Shown: in pieces, positions 12,101-23,990 of the stretch
Numbering within the stretch: the first letter of the stretch is position 1
Layout: each line of letters opens with the position of its first letter
NCBI GenBank assembly: GCA_023078685.1
Contig: JALGAS010000002.1
Coordinates: 1,674,001 to 1,738,000 of the forward strand
Length of the DNA stretch: 64,000 nt
Direction of reading: 5' to 3'
From: Neopestalotiopsis rosae
Lineage: Eukaryota > Ascomycota > Sordariomycetes > Amphisphaeriales > Sporocadaceae
Program-made: the position numbers and the translations under genes
Notes under the pieces: model-generated
Told to the model about the DNA's origin: nothing
Seen by the model: the letters and a program-made list of their open reading frames with translations, nothing else
Database searches by the model: none

Positions 12101-13956
12101 GCCAGGCCACTTTTATGAGCCTGAACACCTGCAGAAAAGTCTCGCAAGAGGGCGGACTCCCGGCGGCGCTAAAAGAAGGATTATCATCTTTTCTACAGCC
12201 AATCCTGGAGCTGCTTTGGCATGTTACTTGACAGCTCCTGAAGCTGACAGAGCTGCCATATCGACATTCTTTGACCGACACGCATACTACGAGAATCTCT
12301 TTTTCGAAGACATCCAAAGTATTCGAAATATTTGGGAGACTGAGCTGCATTTGAGCTTCTATGTCGTTGGAGACGCCACCGTAAGGAACCGAGCTGGTTT
12401 ACCAACGCCAGTCGAAGAAAAGTTTCCCAAATTATCAAGCAAAAGACTGAAACGCGCATCTATGAGCCTTCGTTTTCTGGGGGATTTCTTTGATCGATAT
12501 TGGACATGTTGGCTTGTTGCTTATGACCCCCGGGACCAGTCCTTCGCAGGGTCAGGGATCAGCAGTCTTTTCCCAGAGTATGTCAAGCCAAATGACAGAT
12601 CTTGTAGGCAGAGACGGGTCATGGAATTGATGTTTGTTGATGCCGTGATCGCGAGCATATCCCTCGGCGCCAAGTCCGTGGTTGAAACGGTTTGTGCTGA
12701 TCTCGAAATCAAGCCAGAAGACCCGTCGTCTACTACGTGGCAAGATGACGCATCTGCAGACGAAGCAGTCCATTGGCAGAAGTACAAACGGATATTGAAC
12801 TTAGTTCATGCTAGCCTGAAGCAAAACATGCAAGCAATCTCTGACTGGAGTCGCAGGGGAGAAGTACGTCGTAAAGCAAAGCCTGGATGGTCAGGGAATG
12901 ACGAGCGAAAGTATGGAACCATCATCACTAAGATGGAAGGCAACATCAATAGGAGGATCGGAGAGCTCGCAAACAGCATGGACAACGTGAAGTCAGTCAT
13001 AGATATCATCCAGTCGATCCAGGAGCAAGCCCAAAGTGAACGGAGCCGCAAAGAGTCCCGCAACGTCCTCTACTTCACCTATGTTACAGTGGTCTTTCAG
13101 CCATTGGCTTTCGCGACCGGCCTCTTCAGCATGAGCGGGAGCCCAGATGGTCCGTTGATCACCAGCATGGCCATTTGCGCTGTTGTAGCATTCATCGTCA
13201 CTATTTTTGCATTATTCAATGTAGATGGGCTGATTAAGATGCTGAGGCGCGGGCGATCGGGGTTCAATCGCTGGGTCAGAGCACGCTCAAGGGCTCAACC
13301 ACACCGCGCGAGAAAGATGACGGAATCCGAGGAAAATTCCATCGAGACAGCAAAGGGTGTCAAAGTTACAACAAAAGGATCAGCAAACGACGCCGCCGAT
13401 TCGTCGAAGACTGCCTCCTCATCCGTCCTCTCCCTGATGACCTACTTCTTCATCACTCTACCAGTCAAACGTATTGCCTTGGCTCACATTGCCATGCGCA
13501 AAGGTGTCTGGTCGTGGAGATTGTTTAGTCATGTTTCAAGTGCAATCATGGTCCTTCCGCCACTCGTCATTACTTGGAGCGTGAGACTCGTCGCCTACAT
13601 GGTCTTGGATATTCTGCGTTTATGCAAAGGTATGTGTTCTGATGACCGACGGACACCTAGTCGTGCTTTGTCTCACGAGATTCACAGAAATTATGATGTA
13701 CTTGTTTTCGCTGGTTCCATCCTCCTCTCCTGACCCTAAAACAAATGATGATGACGAGAAGCGTCAAATCGACCATCTCATGGCTCTGCTTGATGTCGCT
13801 AGACCGTTGGACTCTGCCCGTCAGTTTGTAGAGAATAAACGCCATGGGCGAGCAGCCAGCGCGGATCAATCTGGTACCACATCTCAGCCGAAACCCAGCA
13901 GCAGAGCTCCAAATACCTCTAGCATTGATGAATCTGGTACAACTGATACAACGTAA
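9135..13956 (+). CDS. large CorA-like membrane protein, multi-exon, internal TAG in the unspliced frame
   Basis: Supported exons are 9135-9252, 9314-10508, 10568-13629 and 13688-13956, with donors GTAAGT, GTACGT and GTATGT and matching phases. Read this way there is a TAG at 10156-10158 in an otherwise open frame. A further intron at 10142-10255 (GTACGC..CCAG, phase 1 at both ends) would remove it and give about 1,509 residues. The first ~1,200 residues are soluble and unrecognised. Near 13050-13240 there is a coiled-coil-like stretch and two membrane helices with QPLAFATGLFSMSG, the layout of fungal CorA-like divalent-cation transporters, although the canonical GMN motif is not present. More hydrophobic segments follow (LMTYFFITLPVK, IMVLPPLVITW, LVAYMVLDILRL), then a polar tail. 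Transport activity is unproven; such proteins may be sensors or scaffolds. Confidence 0.75.
10142..10255 (+). other. possible 114-base intron, or coding sequence with a nonsense codon
   Basis: The segment is a multiple of three and contains exactly one stop (TAG, 10156-10158). It is bounded by GTACGC and by TTTGCCAG after a pyrimidine-rich run. No good CTRAC branch point lies within 30 bases of the acceptor, which weakens the intron reading. The downstream codons look coding-like (FIIHANDIDAGLALLDIA). Confidence 0.5.
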
Positions 13957-14307
13957 GGTGAGAAAGTTGGGAAGCGATCGATGTTTTTGTTTTGAATTTT
14001 AGATTCTCATTGCAAAAAAGAAAAGAAATTCATCCACTCCGCTGCAATAAACAAAGGAAAGAGAACAAAAACCATGTCTGTGCCGCACCAACTGTAGAAA
14101 ACCTAATCATCTCAATGGCCAAACCCCGATGCCACAGCTTACCCAAGTCTTCCTACTTAATAGTCCTGCCGTCTACTCTATCATTGCAGAGGCCGCACAT
14201 GCATACCGTGGTTTCGTTTCTCGAAAACCAAGCAAACCTTCGACCTTCCCCCTACTTCAGCTGATTTAGTTGGCAATCGAACCAAATTCTGGTAATCACT
14301 GTTGCGC
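13957..14307. other. convergent 3' flanks
   Basis: Non-coding stretch between the CorA-like gene and the zinc-finger gene, which converge. Nothing else was seen. Confidence 0.5.
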
Positions 14308-15671
14308 CTAAGATTGCACTCTGTGGCGCTTCTCTCGACGTCCCTTCCTCATCTCGGGCATAATGACGCCATGAACCGTTCTCATGTGACGTTTGAGATT
14401 GTCTCGTCGTGTATTCTCCTTCAGGGCATTGCAGCCTTCGATACTGCATGGGAAGCGCGAAGACGAACCTCCATGCTTCTTAGAGCCTAGATGGCGTTCC
14501 ACGTCCCTCCAGATCTTGGCTGTGTAGTCGCAGTCATGGTGTGGACAGCAATAAACGCTGATCATCTTCGTCTTGCCCTTGCCCTGGCCAGATGATGAGA
14601 GTATCGCAGGGATACCGGCCGAGGACTGCTCTCCTTGGGATGGTGTCGGTATGGGAGCATCAATGGAATAGTGAACTTCATCATACCAATCTGAAGGAGT
14701 GATGTCAAGATTAGGGGAAAGCAGCTGGCCAGCTGAAAGATTCACTCCGTCGTTGTGTGTCGGTTTCGAGAGAGCTTGAAGCTCAACAACGGGTTGCGCG
14801 ACATTCATCGCATAAACTGCGGACTGATGACGGAGATCCTCGTAGCTGGCGGCGCCTCCCGAGCCTACGAATGATGAAATCTGAGCAGTCGATGGAGCGA
14901 TAATGAAGCTCCCGTCACCCGATGACTCGGACTATGTATTGGTCAGACATGATGAGTATGTAGCTCAGTTTATGGCGTGTCCACTAACATGGTTTTCTGG
15001 AGACTGTTGAGCTGGAAATGACAGGCCTGGGATATCACTGCGCAAGGGTGGCTGACCATCCACAAGTAGTTCGTCAACAACGATATCTTCCAGCGGCAAA
15101 GTGAGAGGGTCGAAGAATTCGGTTATTCCGTAAGGTTGCATGTACTCATGGTTGATAGATGATGTCTATATGATTGATCTAGGTAAGTAACTATAGAATA
15201 GTAAACTAGGTGTGCACATACCAGGCCCTGCGAGATGTTTTTGGTATGACCATCTCGTCCTGGGGCCTGGGTTATGCCATTATCTAGACCGATCTGAGAC
15301 AGAGTATCTTTCATCGAAAACTCTGCTCCCCACAGCTTGCTTTGTTTCGAAGCTGATACGGCCGATGCAGCACAAACCAGGTCAACCATAGACAAGATGG
15401 ACGATGTGTCAGGCACGAATAGCATGTTGCTCGGACGGTCAAATGAGTTGCCATATACCATATCAACGACTTCAGGACTGGCTTTCGAGGGCCATTGTCC
15501 GTCAGTCAGATGACGTGGAATACAGTTACACATAGGACTCCAAGAAACAGGTTCTTCGGCTTGATTACATAGGTTCATATTGACTGATGATGGGCCTGGC
15601 TTGTGCCGCGGCGGCGCGTATTGGTGATACCTGCAGTGAGTGTCGTTCATTTTGGCTCTGCTTCCCTCCAT
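14308..15671 (-). CDS. C2H2 zinc-finger protein (putative transcription factor), 3 exons
   Basis: Exons 15671-15222, 15165-14989 and 14931-14308 give 416 residues. The introns have GTATGT..TAG and GTTAGT..TAG ends, and all joins are phase 0. The N-terminal 300 residues are polar and of low complexity. Near the C-terminus are two zinc fingers: CPHHDC followed by ERHLGSKKH, and CSIEGC followed by KRHMRTVH. The second is a regular C-x4-C-x12-H-x4-H. A strongly basic tail follows (KGRREKRH). This layout fits a fungal sequence-specific regulator in the nucleus; its targets are unknown. The start could instead be the ATG at 15650. Confidence 0.75.
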
Positions 15672-16826
15672 TTCTTTTATTTACTTCGACGTATTTCGGG
15701 GGCAAAGCGGGGCTGATTCATAAGTTGGAGCACCTGTTGAGCATTATCAGCGACTGTACGGCAATAAGTAGGTATGGGTTGGGCTACAACTTTCAGGCTC
15801 AAATCTTCCGCCGGTGTTTCGCAGGCGTGCGCCTTGGTGATGGTTGCGAGTGTGATTTTGAATTTACAAGCTGGCAAAGCTGGCGCTGTTCCTGCTTTTA
15901 TGCATGTCCCGCAAGGAGTTCTGGCTTCTAAGAACACCATTGCTACCAAGCTAGTTACCTACTACCTAGATATGCAAGAAATGGCCTCACGCTGCGGTTC
16001 ATCCAATCATCTGTGCAGATCTAGCGAAAATTTCTCATTGAGGCCAAATGAACATGCGAGAAACCCGCCGATTGGAATACAAGGGGGGCGTTTGCTGAGG
16101 CCAACAGACCAGAATACATGCCGAACCTGCAACAATCAGGCGCTCGAGGCGCAAGGGTGCTGCGCCCGTAGCTAATCAAGGTCTGTCAATTCACTCCGCG
16201 AGTATGCGCTGTCACTGTCCAGAGCCTCAGGTACTCATCACATCGCTGTAGCACCCAAATAGTTTGAAGCGCGTATTCTGACTGTGACTGCATTCATATG
16301 CATTCCGAATGAAAGCGTTCACTCTATCATCCCTGCGAAACACGACCGTCTTGTAGTTGAACTTTTCTTGGCAATGAGTGAGGTGGATTCTCTGAACGTC
16401 TGTGAACCATTGTGTCGCATACCGAGTACCCGCAAGCTTTTGCAATGCTTCGTCTCGCCAATTCAAGACTCCTTGAGCCTATTGTGTGAAGCGCGTCCCG
16501 CAAGGTGCGCTGTTGTGAAATGATTTATCACTTTGATTGAATTTGCTCAGTGGCCAGACGTAATAGACAATTAAAGACAGAATGGGAGCCAGGCCCCGGA
16601 TTTGGTTTCGATTTGGAGGAGCTCAAAAAACAGATATTTACATGTCGGGGTTGCGGTTCAAAGATTTGATTAGCATTGGCATTGACCCATGAATTGCCTG
16701 CTCATTAACTAAGGGAATTAATGGAATGAGAGCCCAAACCAAACATTTAACCCAACATTCTCGTACCTCTTTCTGCTTATTATCATTATCTTACTGTTTC
16801 TCAAACTTGCTTATCCTCATCTATAT
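15672..16826. other. upstream region of the zinc-finger gene; gene-free
   Basis: A 90-codon open frame at 15677-15949 (-) just upstream of the zinc-finger gene could be an extra 5' exon. I found no supporting splice pair. No other feature was seen. Confidence 0.45.
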
Positions 16827-17956
16827 CTATTTCGCCAACATTTTGTTGACTTGAATTAACCCCGGCGCCGCCAATGTCTCTGCAGCTATGTCATCCGCAT
16901 CCGCAAAGTTGGACGCTTTTGTAAGTGCCGCAATACTCAGACCATCCATGATATTCTCCGCATAGGGAAACTCAGCATCAAAAGTAATGGTATCCCCAAA
17001 GCCCTGGACATTGGAAATAGGCACCGAGATGGGCAGCTGTTGCCCCGTGAGGTACGTGATGAACAGATTCTCCTCCGATATGCTGCCGACCTTGATCCCA
17101 GACTTGCTGAGGTCGGCAGAGAACTTTAGGGTCATGTCTTTGGCCTCGGGCGTCGTCATGACTTCGAGCACCGGGAAAGTCGGGATGGGGATCGCTGCTA
17201 TGTCAAAAGGACACGACACGATGAACTGCTGCAGCGCGGAGAAGGCAAACGGCCCCGTATTGGTTGTCAAGAATGGCTTCTCGGATGGACTGCGCTTGAG
17301 CATGAAGCGGTAAAAGCCCGTCTGTTCGCCTTCTTGGCCAATGATGGAGGCGACTTGGCGGATGATGCCGCTGGCGTCGCCATTGTCGGCAAAGGACTTT
17401 TCAGCGCTGGCGAGCGTGCCCAGGACGACGCTGGAAAAGGTCACGGCTAGTGACAAGGCCGATTCCAGATCGACGGAAGGGAATTTGTACTCGCAGGGTG
17501 CCGGTATGAGTGATGCATTGAAGTGGTTGAGGACTTCGAGTGCACTTATCACGTGAAGCTCCTCTTGCTGCAAGGGGTCAGTGTTTTGTGAAAAGTTGTC
17601 ATGTTGACTGAATGACTTACTGCCTTGACGGTTTGTAATATCTCGAGTATCTCGGCCGTATCGCTCATTCCTGGAGCTGATTGATACCCTTCCACATTGT
17701 TGGTAATGTTCTCGATTAGTGACGAGAAGAATGCCACTTCAAACTGCTCATTGAAAGCGATGAGCTGGAAATTTGCCACGCCTTCCTCGCTCAGCTCTAT
17801 CGGAGGCTTTGCATTTGATAGTGAACCGCCTGCTGTTGTTTGTATCTGCATGAGCTGTTGGTTGTCGGGGTTGGGAAATCCATCGCTTGCAGGAATGGCA
17901 TAAGCTGCCGCAAGTCCTAATGTGGCCGCACCACTGATGAAGTTTCTGCAAATCAT
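16827..17956 (-). CDS. LsdA-like secreted protein, ferritin-like fold
   Basis: Exons 17956-17621 and 17567-16827 give 358 residues (GTAAGT donor, TTGCAG acceptor, phase 0). The chosen start gives a signal peptide (MICRNFISGAATLGLAAAYA) ending near residue 20; an in-frame ATG at 17986 would add ten residues. The body matches the fungal late-sexual-development (LsdA) family with a ferritin-like helical domain. Marker stretches are QEELHVISALEVLNHFNA, PCEYKFP, VVLGTLASAEKSFADNGD and IIGQEGEQTGFYRFML. In Aspergillus lsdA is expressed in late sexual development; the biochemical function is not established. The Glu and His residues in the helices could bind metal, but this is inference. Confidence 0.85.
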
Positions 17957-19378
17957 TGTTATGTACCTCTTTGGAGAAAGAGCCATTTCAGAATCGATAT
18001 CGCGGCCATCGAGGTTGTTTATAATGTCTTGTCATCGTGCACAGCCGGGGCATCTTGTATCAAGGGGAACGGATGGTGCGGAAGTCATCCTGAACGGAGT
18101 TGACATTCCTCTCACCTGAAAATGAAATCGGACGAGCGTAGATGTCCGTCTCAGTGTAAACACTACTGTCAAGGAGACTATCGCGAAGATGTTTACACGG
18201 CAGTTGAAAGCGCCGCTGCAAGAGTCCTAGGGGTAATGTTTCGCGATACATAGGTCCGGTGCACAGATATTGTGAATGGCAGGCTGTGCCGTCCGTTGTT
18301 GGTGTCCCACTAAAGAAGAATAGAGCTACAGGTGAGCACTCGATCAAACATGTCGACTTACACGGACGGGGAAGCGCAAGCAAAATCGTGCCGAGCGCCG
18401 CTGAGAGCTAGCCCTATAATACAGTGCTCTGGTCGCCAAACGTGGAGGGAGCCCACGTTCGTCCGAGCAGTGAGCACAGAGCGGGAGATGTGTTCGCCAA
18501 GCCTTTATGGTACTGGAGATCATAGCGCTATACGATAGAAGCTACCCGCTGAAGATGCCTATCAAGGACGGACATGGAGTCGCACCATGTCACTTACCCT
18601 GTACGGCTTGTAATTGAAGGACGGTATAACAGAATCAAACAGCAAGTAGTATGCTAGCTGATAAAGAGGTGTCATTATACAATCAGGGAAAGTCAGGCCA
18701 TGGATGTGTCCTGAAGAAAGCTAGTATCGCAGCTCGGACCTTTGCGCCAAGCTGAGACTGGAGACTAAAGAATTAAGCTTGATTCAGCACGACTTGAGAC
18801 ACCCCAAGACAAGAGTTCGGATGATTTGGGATATCTTGTTGTTGTGATAACATTGGTCTATACTGAAATCTGTCGGCTGTCATCAGTTCCGAGGATTTGC
18901 AGATTGTTGAGGTTAATCATGATCGCTCATTGCCGTGGATTTAGATTGCCGGTGGCTCAGTGGAAGTGGACAGGTACCTGTCACCTACCGGACTCCGTAG
19001 AGCTTGATCAGTGAAAGTTGAGGTGAGCATTGTGGGGAGACTGGAGATGTTGGTACTATAGACCTCGTCATTGAACAACATATGAACCGACTTGAATTCA
19101 ATGATGGTAATACCTGGTCAATGACAATGATTCCTTTCGTAGTAATACAAACCGTTGAATGAATCTGAAACAATTCACTTCGGCTATAGGCAAACACCCG
19201 CAATGATAGGTCCGGCATGTTCCCGTCGCAAATGACTCGATCCGCACAACAAACGGCGATCCCCAACCACCCCGACGCCATTGAAAACTCTGACCATTCG
19301 GCCCCGCATTTCTGACATATTTGCCAATAACCGCCCTCCTCTCAACAAGCAGTGAAGCAATTCACAAGCTTCTCTATT
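17957..19378. other. intergenic region
   Basis: No coding pattern was found. It includes the LsdA-like gene's upstream region and ends at the tRNA gene. Confidence 0.5.
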
Positions 19379-19484
19379 GGTCCGTTGGCAGAATTGGCAT
19401 TGCGTCTGACTACGATAGCTCCTGTTCCTACAGGGTGTAATCAGTTGACATCAGGAGATTCTGGGTTCGATCCCCAGGCGGACC
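19379..19484 (+). tRNA. tRNA-Arg(ACG) with a 34-base intron
   Basis: The acceptor strands GGTCCGT and GCGGACC pair over seven positions, with one G-U. The T arm is CTGGG-TTCGATC-CCCAG, a perfect 5-bp stem. The anticodon stem is TCTGA/TCAGG around loop CT-ACG-AA, giving anticodon ACG. The intron at 19416-19449 sits one base 3' of the anticodon, the standard eukaryotic position. The stretch GCGTCTGACTACG is typical of eukaryotic tRNA-Arg(ACG). Internal A-box (TGGCAGAATTGG) and B-box (GGTTCGATCC) promoter elements are present, and a CTTTT run follows at 19491. After A-to-I editing of the first anticodon base it would read CGU, CGC and CGA codons. Confidence 0.9.
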
Positions 19485-21312
19485 TTTACTTTTGCGTGTT
19501 TCGCAGGATCGTGATGATTTTTTGTTGTTTTGACGCTTATGATGCTCGAACATACATCGCGAGATGAGCGCACGTGATCTTCAATTCTGGCGCATTCCAG
19601 CTACCAGAGTATTGGGACGCTAAAACCCAAGCGCATGGCACCAGACAGAACATTGCAAAACAACAGGCAGGTGCGTTCTACTATTTCCTGGCTGTTTCAA
19701 ATAGTTCTTGCTTGTTGAAGGTGATGTTCCACGTTTTGCATTGTTTTCAAGTGCAGGTGCACTGGTCGCATAATTATGACTGTGGTTGTGCATGCTAAGG
19801 CACGCCCATTAAATATGCCATTCTTTTGATGCGTGTAGACAAGCAAGACAGTGCTATCCCCGACATGGTCGATGCATCGGGGTTACTTCCTCGGGCCGAC
19901 CAGATGTATTCAGTGTACCTCATTCGCTTTACGGGCAGAAGATATCGTACCCTCAGGAGAATCTTAGTGGCGAAAGTACTCCTCCTCACTGGGGTGGGCA
20001 GCTCTGTAATGCCTCAGTGCCCAAGCGATGCAAGGCAGTGGATGTCATTGGAGATAGCCCGCTTGCGCCTGCTGCCCAGTTGAGGGTGTTGGAGTCAAGC
20101 AGAAAGAGGATATATATCTGCATTGGAGATCCTGAAAACCCTCAGCTTTGGAATGAAATATAGTTAACGATCCATATTTTCCGGCGTCAATGGAAATAGC
20201 AAAAGCTTGTCCAGAGTAATACACTTCAAATGATAATTCCTCCAATCAATCCTGCATTATCAACTCTCGGATCCGGTTCACAGTTGCGAAAAGTGCTATG
20301 CAGTGTCAACGACTATTGGTGCCTGCGGTCCTACCTACCACCCACCATAATGACGACCGTCTCCCCAACCCTGAGAGGTTCGTGGCCCCATTCGGTCGTG
20401 ATCGTCATGCAACCATCTTCGGGATACCAGTGGGGGTAGAACACCCGATAAGCTCCCGTTTCTTCTTTTGGATTGTGGGAAAAATTAGAAACTCGGTTTC
20501 GATCAAGTTTACATGTGCTCGAGCAGTCGAGCACACCTTGATCTGGCCCATTTATAGCAACCATGGATAGTAAGGAGTGGCAATATACCGTGAATAGTGC
20601 AGTCCTCTCAGACAACCCTTACAATAATATCTGCAGTTACTTGTTGCATTCCAGCATATCCTGCTTGACACTTCATGGCGAGGCTGTCAAACCTTCTGAC
20701 TCAAAATCGCGGAATTCGAAATCCGGAAGTCGGGGGTCGATTACTATGGAGTCCAGAATCCACTTGAAAGCCAGAAGGGATCCGTACATGATGCTACTCA
20801 TTTAGCATTTGCAGAATTTGCTCTGCAATGCATACAGTTCCCTCTCTGTCACAACTGTAGATCATCTCCTCGTTCAAGGTGCCGACAGAGAACGAGGCTC
20901 GCAATACCCTGATTGCTGACCACGACGACCCGAACGGGTATGAACCGACATGCAAGAATATGCAATTATTATGCAAGCTGCATTTCAACTCCAATCAACT
21001 ACAGCTGGACCCTCATATACGTGCAAATGATAACTGTGTCACCAATGGCTCATGTATGGTCCGGCATTGTCAGCATTGCGAAATATGCAGGTTTATCGCA
21101 CAGTTGTTACGAGCTGTGTGCTTTGGAGTACGGCAGCGTCAGCCTTTCGGAAGCGCAGATCAACGCCATGTCTGATGTGGTGCGACTACCCAGAATATAA
21201 CAAGATGGGTAATCCCGATCCGGAAGATCACTGCTGTCGCAAGCGTAATTTGACCAACTTCCGAGTAACAATGATCCTCTGAGTACTCGACCGCGAATCT
21301 TGGACATCAGCC
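19485..21312. other. intergenic region
   Basis: Gene-free by inspection. Short open frames on both strands lack domains or spliced continuity. Confidence 0.5.
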
Positions 21313-23924
21313 ATGTATTTCATCTCAGGTTCGAGCAGGGACTCAGCCTTGCAGTATCCTGCGCATATCGGAGCATGGAGGAACTGGTCGCGAGGACCCA
21401 TTATGGGAGCGACGCTCACTTTGAAAAGACAGGAAGCAGACTTTCTGATCGCCTTGACAGCATTCTTTGTCGCTTTCGTCGGTGTTCGCTTCTGGAGGAT
21501 TATCTGCTTTGCCTTGCACAGGATCTTTTCGACATCCAATCCCCAAGACGTGGTCTACCACCAGCGTCAGGCCATTCTGCGCAACTCCTCGGCACCAGAG
21601 GGCGACATTGAATTGTTGTTGCGATTATTCTGGAAGAATCGTTATTCAAAACAGGGACTGAAGCTTTTGTCCACGGCTCTATTTGCTTGCAGTTGTCTTA
21701 TTGCATTTGTGGCTGCTGGCGCATTATCTTCGCGCATTTCCACAGGTGTTGGCGACGAGGTCCTGATCAAAAGCGAGCGCTGTGGATTCTACTATTCGTC
21801 GAGCACAGAAATGAATTCCGACCGGTATCTGGCGCTCGCTTACCCTGCCGAGATACTCGACCAAGCCGCCAACTACGCACAAAAATGTTATTTGAATGGA
21901 AGTTTCGGGCTTGATTGCAATCTCTGGGTCCAAAGCCGACTTCCAGGCACTGTCGACTATGCGGCAACATGTCCCTTTGATGACGGCATGTGTCGAACCG
22001 AGACCGGAAACATACGCATGGACACCGGCTACGTAGACAGCCATGACGATCTCGGCATCAACGCACCTGCACATGAGAGGGTCCTGTGGCGAAATGTTCT
22101 GCATTGTGCACCTCTGGTCACTTCGGGGTTTACGAGTCAGCAAATCACACCACTCCGCAACTTTACTAGATATCACTATGGCTCGTTCGTATCTCCAGAC
22201 GGACCTCGTGATTTTGTGAGTGCTGCGAATATATGGTGCTCAATTTCTTCCCGACAATGTTATTATTTAGGTGCTGACATGTGTCAAATACAAGGTTTAC
22301 AGTGCCCCAGACATTCAGTCACAATATGAGCAGGTCTTCTCCAATGATACTATATTGTCATATTCGACTTATTTTGTCAAGTGAGTCGAATTGCTTCGTA
22401 CATACCATTACGATCAATAGTGCTAAGTCTGAATTCTCTAGTGCTATAGCCGCGCAAAGAAATAACGAAACAACTTATACCTCGATTGCCGCTTTTGAAC
22501 CAATCGACGAATTGGTCCGAACAGACGCAGATGTTATTTTGACCTTTCTTTCGGGCAACGGGGTCATCACTATAAAGCCATTGTTGGGCGACTGGTACCG
22601 CTCAGCAGATGAGCCTGTTACCATATATGGTGCTGATGCCACAGGGGAAGGAGGTTTTGAGGCATATCTACCCTCCGAGCCTGCCTCTCCCATGGGTTGC
22701 GTCAGCCAATACCAGTTCTGCAGCACCGAGTATCCAGGGCTTACGGGATGCGGGCCCCTGGGTAGCCTTAGAGAAGCCGCTGCCGGCGCGACTCCATTCT
22801 TCAACACGTCATATGAAGAGTTTGCAACGTTTGTCACGTCTGGGAATGCCAGTTCAGCCCAGACGGCGCGCTACGACTATTTTGCAACAGTCTTCTTTGG
22901 TATCAGCAAATCGTTCGACACGATCTTGAAACAACTTGGTTCCGCCGGATTGCTTTCGCAGAAGACCATTATCGGCAGTCAGCAAGTAGTGCTGCCAACC
23001 AACCAATGGCAGCTCGACATGAGATATCTGTGGGATACTTCTCTGGCGGCCGTGCAAGCAGGAGTAGTCCAGCATGCATATGGACCAACGGATACAGCTA
23101 CACTTGAGTCTTGGTTAAGGTTTACTGGACCAGAGATGGAAAAGATGTGTAATAGTCAGGTAAACGTCCGCCTCTTCAACCCGAATTTTGATGACACATT
23201 ATTTACACATGTATATTGACAAATTTTGCAGAAGATTCGAAGCACCGCACACGGATCATTCAGTCTCTTCGGTCTATCCTTCATCTTCGTCGGAGGCAGC
23301 ATCATCATTCTAATCTCCTACCTCCTGGAACCCGTGTCCTCCTTCCTACACAACCGCTGGGGCTACAAGCAATACTCGCACCTAGAGTGGACGTCCAACT
23401 CGATGCTCCACCTCCAGCGCCAGCGCATGGCGCACGAGGAAGCAAGCCTCGGCACATGGCCCAAGAGCGCGGACACGCTGCCGGCAAAGACTCCGAGCGA
23501 TATGCTCAACTGCCTCGACGTGACTGATGCATCCCGTCCTGTCCTCCGATCTATAAAAAAGGCCGAGAAAATGCGGTCGGCCAGGACTTCCGTAGAGGCA
23601 CCCGAAGCCGACATTTCAGATGTATCAGCATCGAGTCTTTGTGAAACTTTCAACACACTTCCTATGAGCGTATTGGACAGATCATCCTTCCATGCAGAAG
23701 AACGGGTGACAAGTCCAAGGGGTACTTGGGGATCGTTCACGACCAAGGCTTCACGGAGCAACACCGACCCGTCGGCAAGGACAGAATGGTATTTGGACGA
23801 TGGCGAGAGTTCTTTATATTCGCAGCGAGTGTCATTTCAAGAATCACAGGCTCCGCAGATTGTGACTCAGTTTGATTTTGAAAGGGACGTTCCTCCACGA
23901 GGGTATATTGCCAATTATCTATAG
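21313..23924 (+). CDS. large fungal membrane protein, unknown function, 4 exons
   Basis: Exons 21313-22215, 22295-22380, 22442-23159 and 23232-23924 give 799 residues; all phases match. The N-terminus contains AHIGAWRNWSRGPIMGATLT followed by a membrane segment (FLIALTAFFVAFVGVRFW). A second follows at LSTALFACSCLIAFVAAGAL. A long extracellular-type region comes next, with many Cys residues and N-glycosylation sequons. A last membrane helix in exon 4 (FSLFGLSFIFVGGSIIILISYLL) leads to a ~200-residue polar cytoplasmic tail. I recognise the layout as a family common in Pezizomycotina with no established function. The start at 21313 is the first in-frame ATG of the open stretch; an upstream exon is possible. 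Confidence 0.8.
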
Positions 23925-23990
23925 AACGACGTCAAGTATATATAGATTTCGCTTCATGTACAGTGTCATCCGTGTCCTGATTATGCAGGA

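Noticed and set aside
15677..15949. 90-codon minus-strand frame upstream of the zinc-finger gene
   Set aside because: Could be a 5' exon, but no phase-matched splice pair was found.
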